DNA of 64,000 bases from Vespa crabro (GCF_910589235.1 NC_060955.1:12048837-12112836); one strand, 5' to 3'; shown: positions 25,729 to 40,282, counted from the stretch's first letter. Program-made: numbers and translations. The notes: generated by a model from the sequence alone, not told the origin.

Positions 25729-28700
25729 GACTGTGTGTAAATAGAAGTTTTAACATGAAAATTGTCGAAAAATGAGATCGACAAATGCGAATTTTGTTAA
25801 ATGCTGAGATAAAATCGTGAACAAAATGAACTTACTCGTACCACAGCTTGAGAAATGTTTCCAATCTATTCGGAAATTGTATTTCTGAAGATCAAACATC
25901 CATTTTATCTTGGAATCGAGGTTATAACCGTGTTTCATATTTTATATACGATTATTAGCTCATAAAGAAGTATCATCGAAAGACGAAATTTGAAATCTCA
26001 ATCAATATCAATGCTATTATATTCTATCGACGCAGAATAAACAATGGAACAAGATCATAAGTTTGTCACTATGTGTAAATACGAGTTTCAACATGAATAT
26101 TGTAGAAAAATGAGATCGACACATGCGAATTTCGTTAATTGCTGAGATTTAATCGTGAAAGCATTGAACTAACTCGTACCACAGCTTGAGAATTGTTTCC
26201 AATCGATTCGGACATTGTATTTCTGAAGATCAAACATCTATTTTATCTTGGAATCGACGTTTTAACCTTGTGTCTTAACGTATATACGTTTTTTCGTTCA
26301 TAATGGCGTACCATCGAAATACGAAATAATGAAATCTCATTCAAATTCAATTAGTTTATATTCTGTCGACGCATAATAAAGATTACAACAAGAATATATC
26401 TTCCTGACTGTGTGTAAATAGAAGTTTTAACATGAAAATTGTCGAAAAATGAGATCGACAAATGCGAATTTTGTTAAATGCTGAGATAAAATCGTGAACA
26501 AAATGAACTTACTCGTACCACAGCTTGAGAAATGTTTCCAATCTATTCGGAAATTGTATTTCTGAAGATCAAACATCCATTTTATCTTGGAATCGACGTT
26601 ATAACCGTGTTTCATATTTTATATACGATTATTAGCTCATAAAGAAGTATCATCGAAATACGAAATTTGAAATCTCAATCAATATCAATGCTATTATATT
26701 CTATCGACGCAGAATATACAATGGAACAAGATCATAAGTTTGTCACTATGTGTAAATACGAGTTTCAACATGAATATTGTAGAAAAATGAGATCGACACA
26801 TGCGAATTTCGTTAATTGCTGAGATTTAATCGTGAAAGCATTGAACTAACTCGTACCACAGCTTGAGAATTGTTTCCAATCGATTCGGACATTGTATTTC
26901 TGAAGATCAAACATCTATTTTATCTTGGAATCGACGTTTTAACCTTGTGTCTTAACGTATATACGTTTTTTCGTTCATAATGGCGTACCATCGAAATACG
27001 AAAAAATGAAATCTCATTCAAATTCAATTAGTTTATATTCTGTCGACGCAGAATAAAGATTACAACAAGAATATATCTTTCTGACTGTGTGTAAATAGAA
27101 GTTTTAACATGAAAATTGTCGAAAAATGAGATCGACAAATGCGAATTTTGTTAAATGCTGAGATAAAATCGTGAACAAAATGAACTTACTCGTACCACAG
27201 CTTGAGAAATGTTTCCAATCTATTCGGAAATTGTATTTCTGAAGATCAAACATCCATTTTATCTTGGAATCGAGGTTATAACCGTGTTTCATATTTTATA
27301 TACGATTATTAGCTCATAAAGAAGTATCATCGAAAGACGAAATTTGAAAACTCAATCAATATCAATGCTATTATATTCTATCGACGCAGAATATACAATG
27401 GAACAAGATCATAAGTTTGTCACTATGTGTAAATACGAGTTTCAACATGAATATTGTAGAAAAATGAGATCGACACATGCGAATTTCGTTAATTGCTGAG
27501 ATTTAATCGTGAAAGCATTGAACTAACTCGTACCACAGCTTGAGAATTGTTTCCAATCGATTCGGACATTGTATTTCTGAAGATCAAACATCTATTTTAT
27601 CTTGGAATCGACGTTTTAACCTTGTGTCTTAACGTATATACGTTTTTTCGTTCATAATGGCGTACCATCGAAATACGAAATAATGAAATCTCATTCAAAT
27701 TCAATTAGTTTATATTCTGTCGACGAATAATAAAGATTACAACAAGAATATATCATCCTGACTGTGTGTAAATAGAAGTTTTAACATGAGAATTGTCGAA
27801 AAATGAGATCGACAAATGCGAATTTTGTTAAATGCTGAGATAAAATCGTGAACAAAATGAACTTACTCGTACCACAGCTTGAGAAATGTTTCCAATCTAT
27901 TCGGAAATTGTATTTCTGAAGATCAAACATCCATTTTATCTTGGAATCGACGTTATAACCGTGTTTCATATTTTATATACGATTATTAGCTCATAAAGAA
28001 GTATCATCGAAATACGAAATTTGAAATCTCAATCAATATCAATGCTATTATATTCTATCGACGCAGAATATACAATGGAACAAGATCATAAGTTTGTCAC
28101 TATGTGTAAATACGAGTTTCAACATGAATATTGTAGAAAAATGAGATCGACACATGCGAATTTCGTTAATTGCTGAGATTTAATCGTGAAAGCATTGAAC
28201 TAACTCGTACCACAGCTTGAGAATTGTTTCCAATCGATTCGGACATTGTATTTCTGAAGATCAAACATCTATTTTATCTTGGAATCGACGTTTTAACCTT
28301 GTGTCTTAACGTATATACGTTTTTTCGTTCATAATGGCGTACCATCGAAATACGAAAAAATGAAATCTCATTCAAATTCAATTAGTTTATATTCTGTCGA
28401 CGCAGAATAAAGATTACAACAAGAATATATCTTTCTGACTGTGTGTAAATAGAAGTTTTAACATGAAAATTGTCGAAAAATGAGATCGACAAATGCGAAT
28501 TTTGTTAAATGCTGAGATAAAATCGTGAACAAAATGAACTTACTCGTACCACAGCTTGAGAAATGTTTCCAATCTATTCGGAAATTGTATTTCTGAAGAT
28601 CAAACATCCATTTTATCTTGGAATCGAGGTTATAACCGTGTTTCATATTTTATATACGATTATTAGCTCATAAAGAAGTATCATCGAAAGACGAAATTTG

Positions 28701-30467
28701 AAATCTCAATCAATATCAATGCTATTATATTCTATCGACGCAGAATATACAATGGAACAAGATCATAAGTTTGTCACTATGTGTAAATACGAGTTTCAAC
28801 ATGAATATTGTAGAAAAATGAGATCGACACATGCGAATTTCGTTAATTGCTGAGATTTAATCGTGAAAGCATTGAACTAACTCGTACCACAGCTTGAGAA
28901 TTGTTTCCAATCGATTCGGACATTGTATTTCTGAAGATCAAACATCTATTTTATCTTGGAATCGACGTTTTAACCTTGTGTCTTAACGTATATACGTTTT
29001 TTCGTTCATAATGGCGTACCATCGAAATACGAAATAATGAAATCTCATTCAAATTCAATTAGTTTATATTCTGTCGACGCATAATAAAGATTACAACAAG
29101 AATATATCTTCCTGACTGTGTGTAAATAGAAGTTTTAACATGAAAATTGTCGAAAAATGAGATCGACAAATGCGAATTTTGTTAAATGCTGAGATAAAAT
29201 CGTGAACAAAATGAACTTACTCGTACCACAGCTTGAGAAATGTTTCCAATCTATTCGGAAATTGTATTTCTGAAGATCAAACATCCATTTTATCTTGGAA
29301 TCGACGTTATAACCGTGTTTCATATTTTATATACGATTATTAGCTCATAAAGAAGTATCATCGAAATACGAAATTTGAAATCTCAATCAATATCAATGCT
29401 ATTATATTCTATCGACGCAGAATATACAATGGAACAAGATCATAAGTTTGTCACTATGTGTAAATACGAGTTTCAACATGAATATTGTAGAAAAATGAGA
29501 TCGACACATGCGAATTTCGTTAATTGCTGAGATTTAATCGTGAAAGCATTGAACTAACTCGTACCACAGCTTGAGAATTGTTTCCAATCGATTCGGACAT
29601 TGTATTTCTGAAGATCAAACATCTATTTTATCTTGGAATCGACGTTTTAACCTTGTGTCTTAACGTATATACGTTTTTTCGTTCATAATGGCGTACCATC
29701 GAAATACGAAAAAATGAAATCTCATTCAAATTCAATTAGTTTATATTCTGTCGACGCAGAATAAAGATTACAACAAGAATATATCTTTCTGACTGTGTGT
29801 AAATAGAAGTTTTAACATGAAAATTGTCGAAAAATGAGATCGACAAATGCGAATTTTGTTAAATGCTGAGATAAAATCGTGAACACATTGAAATTACTCG
29901 TACCACAGCTTCAGAAATGTTTCCAATCAATTCGGACATTGTATTTCTGAAGATCAAACATTTATTTTATCTTGGAATCGACGTTATAAACTTGTTTCAT
30001 ATTTTATATACGATTATTAGCTCATAAAGAAGTATCATCGAAATACGAAATTTGAAAACTCAATCAATATCAATGCTATTATATTCTATCGACGCAGAAT
30101 ATACAATGGAACAAGATCATAAGTTTGTCACTATGTGTAAATACGAGTTTCAACATGAATATTGTAGAAAAATGAGATCGACACATGCGAATTTCGTTAA
30201 TTGCTGAGATTTAATCGTGAAAGCATTGAACTAACTCGTACCACAGCTTGAGAATTGTTTCCAATCGATTCGGACATTGTATTTCTGAAGATCAAACATC
30301 TATTTTATCTTGGAATCGACGTTTTAACCTTGTGTCTTAACGTATATACGTTTTTTCGTCCATAATGGCGTACCATCGAAATACGAAATAATGAAATCTC
30401 ATTCAAATTCAATTAGTTTATATTCTGTCGACGCATAATAAAGATTACAACAAGAATATATCATCCT
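25729..30467. repeat. Block 5: 1,354-bp tetramer marked by ATCGAGG
   Basis: Seven dimers. Units 25729, 27083 and 28437 carry a C-to-G change in the core (AATCGAGGTT, changed base at 25,920, 27,274 and 28,628) together with CGAAAGACG. They alternate with unmarked L1-R1 dimers at 26406, 27760 and 29114. The same marked unit returns at 33514 and 37237. The last dimer, 29791, carries an A3 monomer. Confidence 0.85.
29791..30467. repeat. A3-B dimer, first A3 monomer in the window
   Basis: A3 is a distinct A form: L1-like at its left, then GAACACATTGAAATT, CAGCTTCAGAAAT, CCAATCAATTCGG, CATTTATTTT and TATAAACTTG. Its right part has TTGAAAACTC. No A3 occurs in the first 29.7 kb, while eleven occur after this point (three in dimers, eight in trimers). 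The B monomer has a private TTCGTCCATAATG near 30,358. Confidence 0.85.
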
Positions 30468-31482
30468 GACTGTGTGTAAATAGAAGTTTTAACATGAGAA
30501 TTGTCGAAAAATGAGATCGACAAATGCGAATTTTGTTAAATGCTGAGATAAAATCGTGAACAAAATGAACTTACTCGTACCACAGCTTGAGAAATGTTTC
30601 CAATCTATTCGGAAATTGTATTTCTGAAGATCAAACATCCATTTTATCTTGGAATCGACGTTATAACCGTGTTTCATATTTTATATACGATTATTAGCTC
30701 ATAAAGAAGTATCATCGAAATACGAAATTTGAAATCTCAATCAATATCAATGCTATTATATTCTATCGACGCAGAATATACAATGGAACAAGATCATAAG
30801 TTTGTCACTATGTGTAAATACGAGTTTCAACATGAATATTGTAGAAAAATGAGATCGACACATGCGAATTTCGTTAATTGCTGAGATTTAATCGTGAAAG
30901 CATTGAACTAACTCGTACCACAGCTTGAGAATTGTTTCCAATCGATTCGGAAATTGTATTTCTGAAGATCAAACATCCATTTTATCTTGGAATCGACGTT
31001 ATAACCGTGTTTCATATATTATATACGATTATTAGCTCATAAAGAAGTATCATCGAAATACGAAATTTGAAATCTCAATCAATATCAATGCTATTATATT
31101 CTATCGACGCAGAATATACAATGGAACAAGATCATAAGTTTGTCACTATGTGTAAATACGAGTTTCAACATGAATATTGTAGAAAAATGAGATCGACACA
31201 TGCGAATTTCGTTAATTGCTGAGATTTAATCGTGAAAGCATTGAACTAACTCGTACCACAGCTTGAGAATTGTTTCCAATCGATTCGGACATTGTATTTC
31301 TGAAGATCAAACATCTATTTTATCTTGGAATCGACGTTTTAACCTTGTGTCTTAACGTATATACGTTTTTTCGTTCATAATGGCGTACCATCGAAATACG
31401 AAAAAATGAAATCTCATTCAAATTCAATTAGTTTATATTCTGTCGACGCAGAATAAAGATTACAACAAGAATATATCTTTCT
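30468..31482. repeat. Trimer 1: A, B/A fusion monomer, B
   Basis: An A monomer (30,468-30,805) is followed by a hybrid (30,806-31,143) and a normal B (31,144-31,482). The hybrid is B up to ATCGATTCGG and A (R1) from GGAAATTG onward, including CATCCATTTT and GCTATTATA. The switch lies between the B-specific G at 30,944 and the A-specific A at 30,952. This is the structure left by a half-register unequal exchange between B of one unit and A of another. The hybrid has a private TTTCATATATT near 31,015. Confidence 0.92.
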
Positions 31483-33513
31483 GACTGTGTGTAAATAGAA
31501 GTTTTAACATGAAAATTGTCGAAAAATGAGATCGACAAATGCGAATTTCTTTAATTGCAGAGATGTAATCGTGAAATCATTGAACTTACTCGTACCACAG
31601 CTTGAGAAATGTTTCCAATCTATTCGGACATTGTATTTCTGAAGATCAAACATCCATTTTATCTTGGAATCGACGTTATAACCGTGTTTCATATTTTATA
31701 TACGATTATTAGCTCATAAAGAAGTATCATCGAAATACGAAATTTGAAATCTCAATCAACATCAATGCTTTTATATTCTATCGACGCAGAATATACAATG
31801 GAACAAGATCATAAGTTTGTCACTATGTGTAAATACGAGTTTCAACATGAATATTGTAGAAAAATGAGATCGACACATGCGAATTTCGTTAATTGCTGAG
31901 ATTTAATCGTGAAAGCATTGAACTAACTCGTACCACAGCTTGAGAATTGTTTCCAATCGATTCGGACATTGTATTTCTGAAGATCAAACATCTATTTTAT
32001 CTTGGAATCGACGTTTTAACCTTGTGTCTTAACGTATATACGTTTTTTCGTTCATAATGGCGTACCATCGAAATACGAAATAATGAAATCTCATTCAAAT
32101 TCAATTAGTTTATATTCTGTCGACGCATAATAAAGATTACAACAAGAATATATCATCCTGACTGTGTGTAAATAGAAGTTTTAACATGAGAATTGTCGAA
32201 AAATGAGATCGACAAATGCGAATTTTGTTAAATGCTGAGATAAAATCGTGAACAAAATGAACTTACTCGTACCACAGCTTGAGAAATGTTTCCAATCTAT
32301 TCGGAAATTGTATTTCTGAAGATCAAACATCCATTTTATCTTGGAATCGACGTTATAACCGTGTTTCATATTTTATATACGATTATTAGCTCATAAAGAA
32401 GTATCATCGAAATACGAAATTTGAAATCTCAATCAATATCAATGCTATTATATTCTATCGACGCAGAATATACAATGGAACAAGATCATAAGTTTGTCAC
32501 TATGTGTAAATACGAGTTTCAACATGAATATTGTAGAAAAATGAGATCGACACATGCGAATTTCGTTAATTGCTGAGATTTAATCGTGAAAGCATTGAAC
32601 TAACTCGTACCACAGCTTGAGAATTGTTTCCAATCGATTCGGACATTGTATTTCTGAAGATCAAACATCTATTTTATCTTGGAATCGACGTTTTAACCTT
32701 GTGTCTTAACGTATATACGTTTTTTCGTTCATAATGGCGTACCATCGAAATACGAAATAATGAAATCTCATTCAAATTCAATTAGTTTATATTCTGTCGA
32801 CGCATAATAAAGATTACAACAAGAATATATCTTCCTGACTGTGTGTAAATAGAAGTTTTAACATGAGAATTGTCGAAAAATGAGATCGACAAATGCGAAT
32901 TTTGTTAAATGCTGAGATAAAATCGTGAACAAAATGAACTTACTCGTACCACAGCTTGAGAAATGTTTCCAATCTATTCGGAAATTGTATTTCTGAAGAT
33001 CAAACATCCATTTTATCTTGGAATCGACGTTATAACCGTGTTTCATATTTTATATACGATTATTAGCTCATAAAGAAGTATCATCGAAAGACGAAATTTG
33101 AAATCTCAATCAATATCAATGCTATTATATTCTATCGACGCAGAATATACAATGGAACAAGATCATAAGTTTGTCACTATGTGTAAATACGAGTTTCAAC
33201 ATGAATATTGTAGAAAAATGAGATCGACACATGCGAATTTCGTTAATTGCTGAGATTTAATCGTGAAAGCATTGAACTAACTCGTACCACAGCTGGAGAA
33301 TTGTTTCCAATCGATTCGGACATTGTATTTCTGAAGATCAAACATCTATTTTATCTTGGAATCGACGTTTTAACCTTGTGTCTTAACGTATATACGTTTT
33401 TTCGTTCATAATGGCGTACCATCGAAATACGAAATAATGAAATCTCATTCAAATTCAATTAGTTTATATTCTGTCGACGCATAATAAAGATTACAACAAG
33501 AATATATCTTCCT
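31483..33513. repeat. Block 6: three dimers after trimer 1
   Basis: Units 31483 (L2-R2 with TCAACATCAATG), 32160 and 32837 (both L1-R1, both with GAGAATTG). The pair 31483 and 32160 resembles the pair 20313 and 20990 in the same order, 11,170 bp apart. A private CAGCTGGAG lies near 33,296. Confidence 0.8.
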
Positions 33514-34867
33514 GACTGTGTGTAAATAGAAGTTTTAACATGAAAATTGTCGAAAAATGAGATCGACAAATGCGAATTTTGTTAAATGCTGAGATAAAAT
33601 CGTGAACAAAATGAACTTACTCGTACCACAGCTTGAGAAATGTTTCCAATCTATTCGGAAATTGTATTTCTGAAGATCAAACATCCATTTTATCTTGGAA
33701 TCGAGGTTATAACCGTGTTTCATATTTTATATACGATTATTAGCTCATAAAGAAGTATCATCGAAAGACGAAATTTGAAATCTCAATCAATATCAATGCT
33801 ATTATATTCTATCGACGCAGAATATACAATGGAACAAGATCATAAGTTTGTCACTATGTGTAAATACGAGTTTCAACATGAATATTGTAGAAAAATGAGA
33901 TCGACACATGCGAATTTCGTTAATTGCTGAGATTTAATCGTGAAAGCATTGAACTAACTCGTACCACAGCTTGAGAATTGTTTCCAATCGATTCGGACAT
34001 TGTATTTCTGAAGATCAAACATCTATTTTATCTTGGAATCGACGTTTTAACCTTGTGTCTTAAGGTATATACGTTTTTTCGTTCATATTGGCGTACCATC
34101 GAAATACGAAATAATGAAATCTCATTCAAATTCAATTAGTTTATATTCTGTCGACGCATAATAAAGATTACAACAAGAATATATCTTCCTGACTGTGTGT
34201 AAATAGAAGTTTTAACATGAAAATTGTCGAAAAATGAGATCGACAAATGCGAATTTTGTTAAATGCTGAGATAAAATCGTGAACAAAATGAACTTACTCG
34301 TACCACAGCTTGAGAAATGTTTCCAATCTATTCGGAAATTGTATTTCTGAAGATCAAACATCCATTTTATCTTGGAATCGACGTTATAACCGTGTTTCAT
34401 ATTTTATATACGATTATTAGCTCATAAAGAAGTATCATCGAAATACGAAATTTGAAATCTCAATCAATATCAATGCTATTATATTCTATCGACGCAGAAT
34501 ATACAATGGAACAAGATCATAAGTTTGTCACTATGTGTAAATACGAGTTTCAACATGAATATTGTAGAAAAATGAGATCGACACATGCGAATTTCGTTAA
34601 TTGCTGAGATTTAATCGTGAAAGCATTGAACTAACTCGTACCACAGCTTGAGAATTGTTTCCAATCGATTCGGACATTGTATTTCTGAAGATCAAACATC
34701 TATTTTATCTTGGAATCGACGTTTTAACCTTGTGTCTTAACGTATATACGTTTTTTCGTTCATAATGGCGTACCATCGAAATACGAAAAAATGAAATCTC
34801 ATTCAAATTCAATTAGTTTATATTCTGTCGACGCAGAATAAAGATTACAACAAGAATATATCTTTCT

Positions 34868-35544
34868 GACTGTGTGTAAATAGAAGTTTTAACATGAAAA
34901 TTGTCGAAAAATGAGATCGACAAATGCGAATTTTGTTAAATGCTGAGATAAAATCGTGAACACATTGAAATTACTCGTACCACAGCTTCAGAAATGTTTC
35001 CAATCAATTCGGACATTGTATTTCTGAAGATCAAACATTTATTTTATCTTGGAATCGACGTTATAAACTTGTTTCATATTTTATATACGATTATTAGCTC
35101 ATAAAGAAGTATCATCGAAATACGAAATTTGAAAACTCAATCAATATCAATGCTATTATATTCTATCGACGCAGAATATACAATGGAACAAGATCATAAG
35201 TTTGTCACTATGTGTAAATACGAGTTTCAACATGAATATTGTAGAAAAATGAGATCGACACATGCGAATTTCGTTAATTGCTGAGATTTAATCGTGAAAG
35301 CATTGAACTAACTCGTACCACAGCTTGAGAATTGTTTCCAATCGATTCGGACATTGTATTTCTGAAGATCAAACATCTATTTTATCTTGGAATCGACGTT
35401 TTAACCTTGTGTCTTAACGTATATACGTTTTTTCGTTCATAATGGCGTACCATCGAAATACGAAAAAATGAAATCTCATTCAAATTCAATTAGTTTATAT
35501 TCTGTCGACGCAGAATAAAGATTACAACAAGAATATATCTTTCT
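34868..35544. repeat. A3-B dimer
   Basis: This has the A3 markers of the unit at 29791, including TTGAAAACTC and GCTATTATA, followed by a B2-type B monomer. It lies directly before an A3-A4-B trimer, so two A3 monomers occur in successive units. Confidence 0.85.
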
Positions 35545-36559
35545 GACTGTGTGTAAATAGAAGTTTTAACATGAAAATTGTCGAAAAATGAGATCGACAA
35601 ATGCGAATTTTGTTAAATGCTGAGATAAAATCGTGAACACATTGAAATTACTCGTACCACAGCTTCAGAAATGTTTCCAATCAATTCGGACATTGTATTT
35701 CTGAAGATCAAACATTTATTTTATCTTGGAATCGACGTTATAACCTTGTTTCATATTTTATATACGATTATTAGCTCATAAAGAAGTATCATCGAAATAC
35801 GAAATTTCAAATCTCAATCAATATCAATGCTTTTATATTCTATCGACGCAGAAAATACAATGGAACAAGAACATAAGTTTGTCACTATGTGTAAATACGA
35901 GTTTTAACATGATTATTGTCGAAAATTGAGATCGACACATGCGAATTTCTTTAATTGCAGAGATGTAATCGTGAAATCATTGAACTTACTCGTACCACAG
36001 CTTGAGAAATGTTTCCAATCTATTCGGACATTGTATTTCTGAAGATCAAACATCCATTTTATCTTGGAATCGACGTTATAACCTTGTTTCATATTTTATA
36101 TACGATTATTAGCTCATAAAGAAGTATCATCGAAATACGAAATTTTAAATCTCAATCAATATCAATGCTTTTATATTCTATCGACGCAGAATATACAAAG
36201 GAACAAGATCATAAGTTTGTCACTATGTGTAAATACGAGTTTCAACATGAATATTGTAGAAAAATGAGATCGACACATGCGAATTTCGTTAATTGCTGAG
36301 ATTTAATCGTGAAAGCATTGAACTAACTCGTACCACAGCTTGAGAATTGTTTCCAATCGATTCGGACATTGTATTTCTGAAGATCAAACATCTATTTTAT
36401 CTTGGAATCGACGTTTTAACCTTGTGTCTTAACGTATATACGTTTTTTCGTTCATAATGGCGTACCATCGAAATACGAAATAATGAAATCTCATTCAAAT
36501 TCAATTAGTTTATATTCTGTCGACGCATAACAAAGATTACAACAAGAATATATCTTCCT
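35545..36559. repeat. Trimer 2: A3-A4-B
   Basis: A3 (35,545-35,882), A4 (35,883-36,220) and B (36,221-36,559). A4 opens with the B-like CACTATGTGTAAATACGAG and B-like GACACATG, then becomes L2-type A from CTTTAATTGCAG onward (switch between 35,938 and 35,950). It is therefore a second kind of B/A mosaic, with a junction further left than in trimer 1. A4 also has AACATGATTATTG and GAAAATTGAG, seen only in this form. The trimer's A3 has GCAGAAAATAC and AGAACATAAG. Confidence 0.9.
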
Positions 36560-38590
36560 GACTGTGTGTAAATAGAAGTTTTCACATGAAAATTGTCGAA
36601 AAATGAGATCGACAAATGCGAATTTCTTTAATTGCAGAGATGTAATCGTGAAATCATTGAACTTACTCGTACCACAGCTTGAGAAATGTTTCCAATCTAT
36701 TCGGACATTGTATTTCTGAAGATCAAACATCCATTTTATCTTGGAATCGACGTTATAACCTTGTTTCATATTTTATATACGATTATTAGCTCATAAAGAA
36801 GTATCATCGAAATACGAAATTTGAAATCTCAATCAATATCAATGCTTTTATATTCTATCGACGCAGAATATACAAAGGAACAAGATCATAAGTTTGTCAC
36901 TATGTGTAAATACGAGTTTCAACATGAATATTGTAGAAAAATGAGATCGACACATGCGAATTTCGTTAATTGCTGAGATTTAATCGTGAAAGCATTGAAC
37001 TAACTCGTACCACAGCTTGAGAATTGTTTCCAATCGATTCGGACATTGTATTTCTGAAGATCAAACAACTATTTTATCTTGGAATCGACGTTTTAACCTT
37101 GTGTCTTAACGTATATACGTTTTTTCGTTCATAATGGCGTACAATCGAAATACGAAATAATGAAATCTCATTCAAATTCAATTAGTTTATATTCTGTCGA
37201 CGCATAACAAAGATTACAACAAGAATATATCTTCCTGACTGTGTGTAAATAGAAGTTTTAACATGAAAATTGTCGAAAAATGAGATCGACAAATGCGAAT
37301 TTTGTTAAATGCTGAGATAAAATCGTGAACAAAATGAACTTACTCGTACCACAGCTTGAGAAATGTTTCCAATCTATTCGGAAATTGTATTTCTGAAGAT
37401 CAAACATCCATTTTATCTTGGAATCGAGGTTATAACCGTGTTTCATATTTTATATACGATTATTAGCTCATAAAGAAGTATCATCGAAAGACGAAATTTG
37501 AAATCTCAATCAATATCAATGCTATTATATTCTATCGACGCAGAATATACAATGGAACAAGATCATAAGTTTGTCACTATGTGTAAATACGAGTTTCAAC
37601 ATGAATATTGTAGAAAAATGAGATCGACACATGCGAATTTCGTTAATTGCTGAGATTTAATCGTGAAAGCATTGAACTAACTCGTACCACAGCTTGAGAA
37701 TTGTTTCCAATCGATTCGGACATTGTATTTCTGAAGATCAAACATCTATTTTATCTTGGAATCGACGTTTTAACCTTGTGTCTTAACGTATATACGTTTT
37801 TTCGTTCATAATGGCGTACCATCGAAATACGAAATAATGAAATCTCATTCAAATTCAATTAGTTTATATTCTGTCGACGCATAATAAAGATTACAACAAG
37901 AATATATCTTCCTGACTGTGTGTAAATAGAAGTTTTAACATGAAAATTGTCGAAAAATGAGATCGACAAATGCGAATTTTGTTAAATGCTGAGATAAAAT
38001 CGTGAACAAAATGAACTTACTCGTACCACAGCTTGAGAAATGTTTCCAATCTATTCGGAAATTGTATTTCTGAAGATCAAACATCCATTTTATCTTGGAA
38101 TCGACGTTATAACCGTGTTTCATATTTTATATACGATTATTAGCTCATAAAGAAGTATCATCGAAATACGAAATTTGAAATCTCAATCAATATCAATGCT
38201 ATTATATTCTATCGACGCAGAATATACAATGGAACAAGATCATAAGTTTGTCACTATGTGTAAATACGAGTTTCAACATGAATATTGTAGAAAAATGAGA
38301 TCGACACATGCGAATTTCGTTAATTGCTGAGATTTAATCGTGAAAGCATTGAACTAACTCGTACCACAGCTTGAGAATTGTTTCCAATCGATTCGGACAT
38401 TGTATTTCTGAAGATCAAACATCTATTTTATCTTGGAATCGACGTTTTAACCTTGTGTCTTAACGTATATACGTTTTTTCGTTCATAATGGCGTACCATC
38501 GAAATACGAAAAAATGAAATCTCATTCAAATTCAATTAGTTTATATTCTGTCGACGCAGAATAAAGATTACAACAAGAATATATCTTTCT

Positions 38591-39267
38591 GACTGTGTGT
38601 AAATAGAAGTTTTAACATGAAAATTGTCGAAAAATGAGATCGACAAATGCGAATTTTGTTAAATGCTGAGATAAAATCGTGAACACATTGAAATTACTCG
38701 TACCACAGCTTCAGAAATGTTTCCAATCAATTCGGACATTGTATTTCTGAAGATCAAACATTTATTTTATCTTGGAATCGACGTTATAAACTTGTTTCAT
38801 ATTTTATATACGATTATTAGCTCATAAAGAAGTATCATCGAAATACGAAATTTGAAAACTCAATCAATATCAATGCTATTATATTCTATCGACGCAGAAT
38901 ATACAATGGAACAAGATCATAAGTTTGTCACTATGTGTAAATACGAGTTTCAACATGAATATTGTAGAAAAATGAGATCGACACATGCGAATTTCGTTAA
39001 TTGCTGAGATTTAATCGTGAAAGCATTGAACTAACTCGTACCACAGCTTGAGAATTGCTTCCAATCGATTCGGACATTGTATTTCTGAAGATCAAACATC
39101 TATTTTATCTTGGAATCGACGTTTTAACCTTGTGTCTTAACGTATATACGTTTTTTCGTTCATAATGGCGTACCATCGAAATACGAAAAAATGAAATCTC
39201 ATTCAAATTCAATTAGTTTATATTCTGTCGACGCAGAATAAAGATTACAACAAGAATATATCTTTCT
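38591..39267. repeat. A3-B dimer
   Basis: This is the copy-2 counterpart of the dimer at 34868. Its B monomer has the private T-to-C change at 39,058. The right part of its A3 (from about 38,791) is the source-like sequence found again from 40,483. Confidence 0.85.
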
Positions 39268-40282
39268 GACTGTGTGTAAATAGAAGTTTTAACATGAAAA
39301 TTGTCGAAAAATGAGATCGACAAATGCGAATTTTGTTAAATGCTGAGATAAAATCGTGAACACATTGAAATTACTCGTACCACAGCTTCAGAAATGTTTC
39401 CAATCAATTCGGACATTGTATTTCTGAAGATCAAACATTTATTTTATCTTGGAATCGACGTTATAACCTTGTTTCATATTTTATATACGATTATTAGCTC
39501 ATAAAGAAGTATCATCGAAATACGAAATTTCAAATCTCAATCAATATCAATGCTTTTATATTCTATCGACGCAGAAAATACAATGGAACAAGAACATAAG
39601 TTTGTCACTATGTGTAAATACGAGTTTTAACATGATTATTGTCGAAAATTGAGATCGACACATGCGAATTTCTTTAATTGCAGAGATGTAATCGTGAAAT
39701 CATTGAACTTACTCGTACCACAGCTTGAGAAATGTTTCCAATCTATTCGGACATTGTATTTCTGAAGATCAAACATCCATTTTATCTTGGAATCGACGTT
39801 ATAACCTTGTTTCATATTTTATATACGATTATTAGCTCATAAAGAAGTATCATCGAAATACGAAATTTTAAATCTCAATCAATATCAATGCTTTTATATT
39901 CTATCGACGCAGAATATACAAAGGAACAAGATCATAAGTTTGTCACTATGTGTAAATACGAGTTTCAACATGAATATTGTAGAAAAATGAGATCGACACA
40001 TGCGAATTTCGTTAATTGCTGAGATTTAATCGTGAAAGCATTGAACTAACTCGTACCACAGCTTGAGAATTGTTTCCAATCGATTCGGACATTGTATTTC
40101 TGAAGATCAAACATCTATTTTATCTTGGAATCGACGTTTTAACCTTGTGTCTTAACGTATATACGTTTTTTCGTTCATAATGGCGTACCATCGAAATACG
40201 AAATAATGAAATCTCATTCAAATTCAATTAGTTTATATTCTGTCGACGCATAACAAAGATTACAACAAGAATATATCTTCCT
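39268..40282. repeat. Trimer 3: A3-A4-B
   Basis: A3 (39,268-39,605), A4 (39,606-39,943) and B (39,944-40,282). It is the copy-2 counterpart of trimer 2, with the same markers, including TATAACCTTG at the end of the A3 core. Confidence 0.9.

Larger units (their letters stand above)
33486..36826. repeat. Copy 1 of a 3,723-bp-offset block duplication
   Basis: This 3.3-kb segment holds the ATCGAGG dimer (33514), an L1-R1 dimer (34191), an A3-B dimer (34868), an A3-A4-B trimer (35545) and most of the A monomer at 36560. It matches 37,209-40,549 at an offset of 3,723. The limits are mismatches at 33,485/37,208 (T/C) and 36,827/40,550 (T/A). Inside I noticed only three differences: 34,064, 34,088, and the base matching 39,058. 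Confidence 0.88.
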
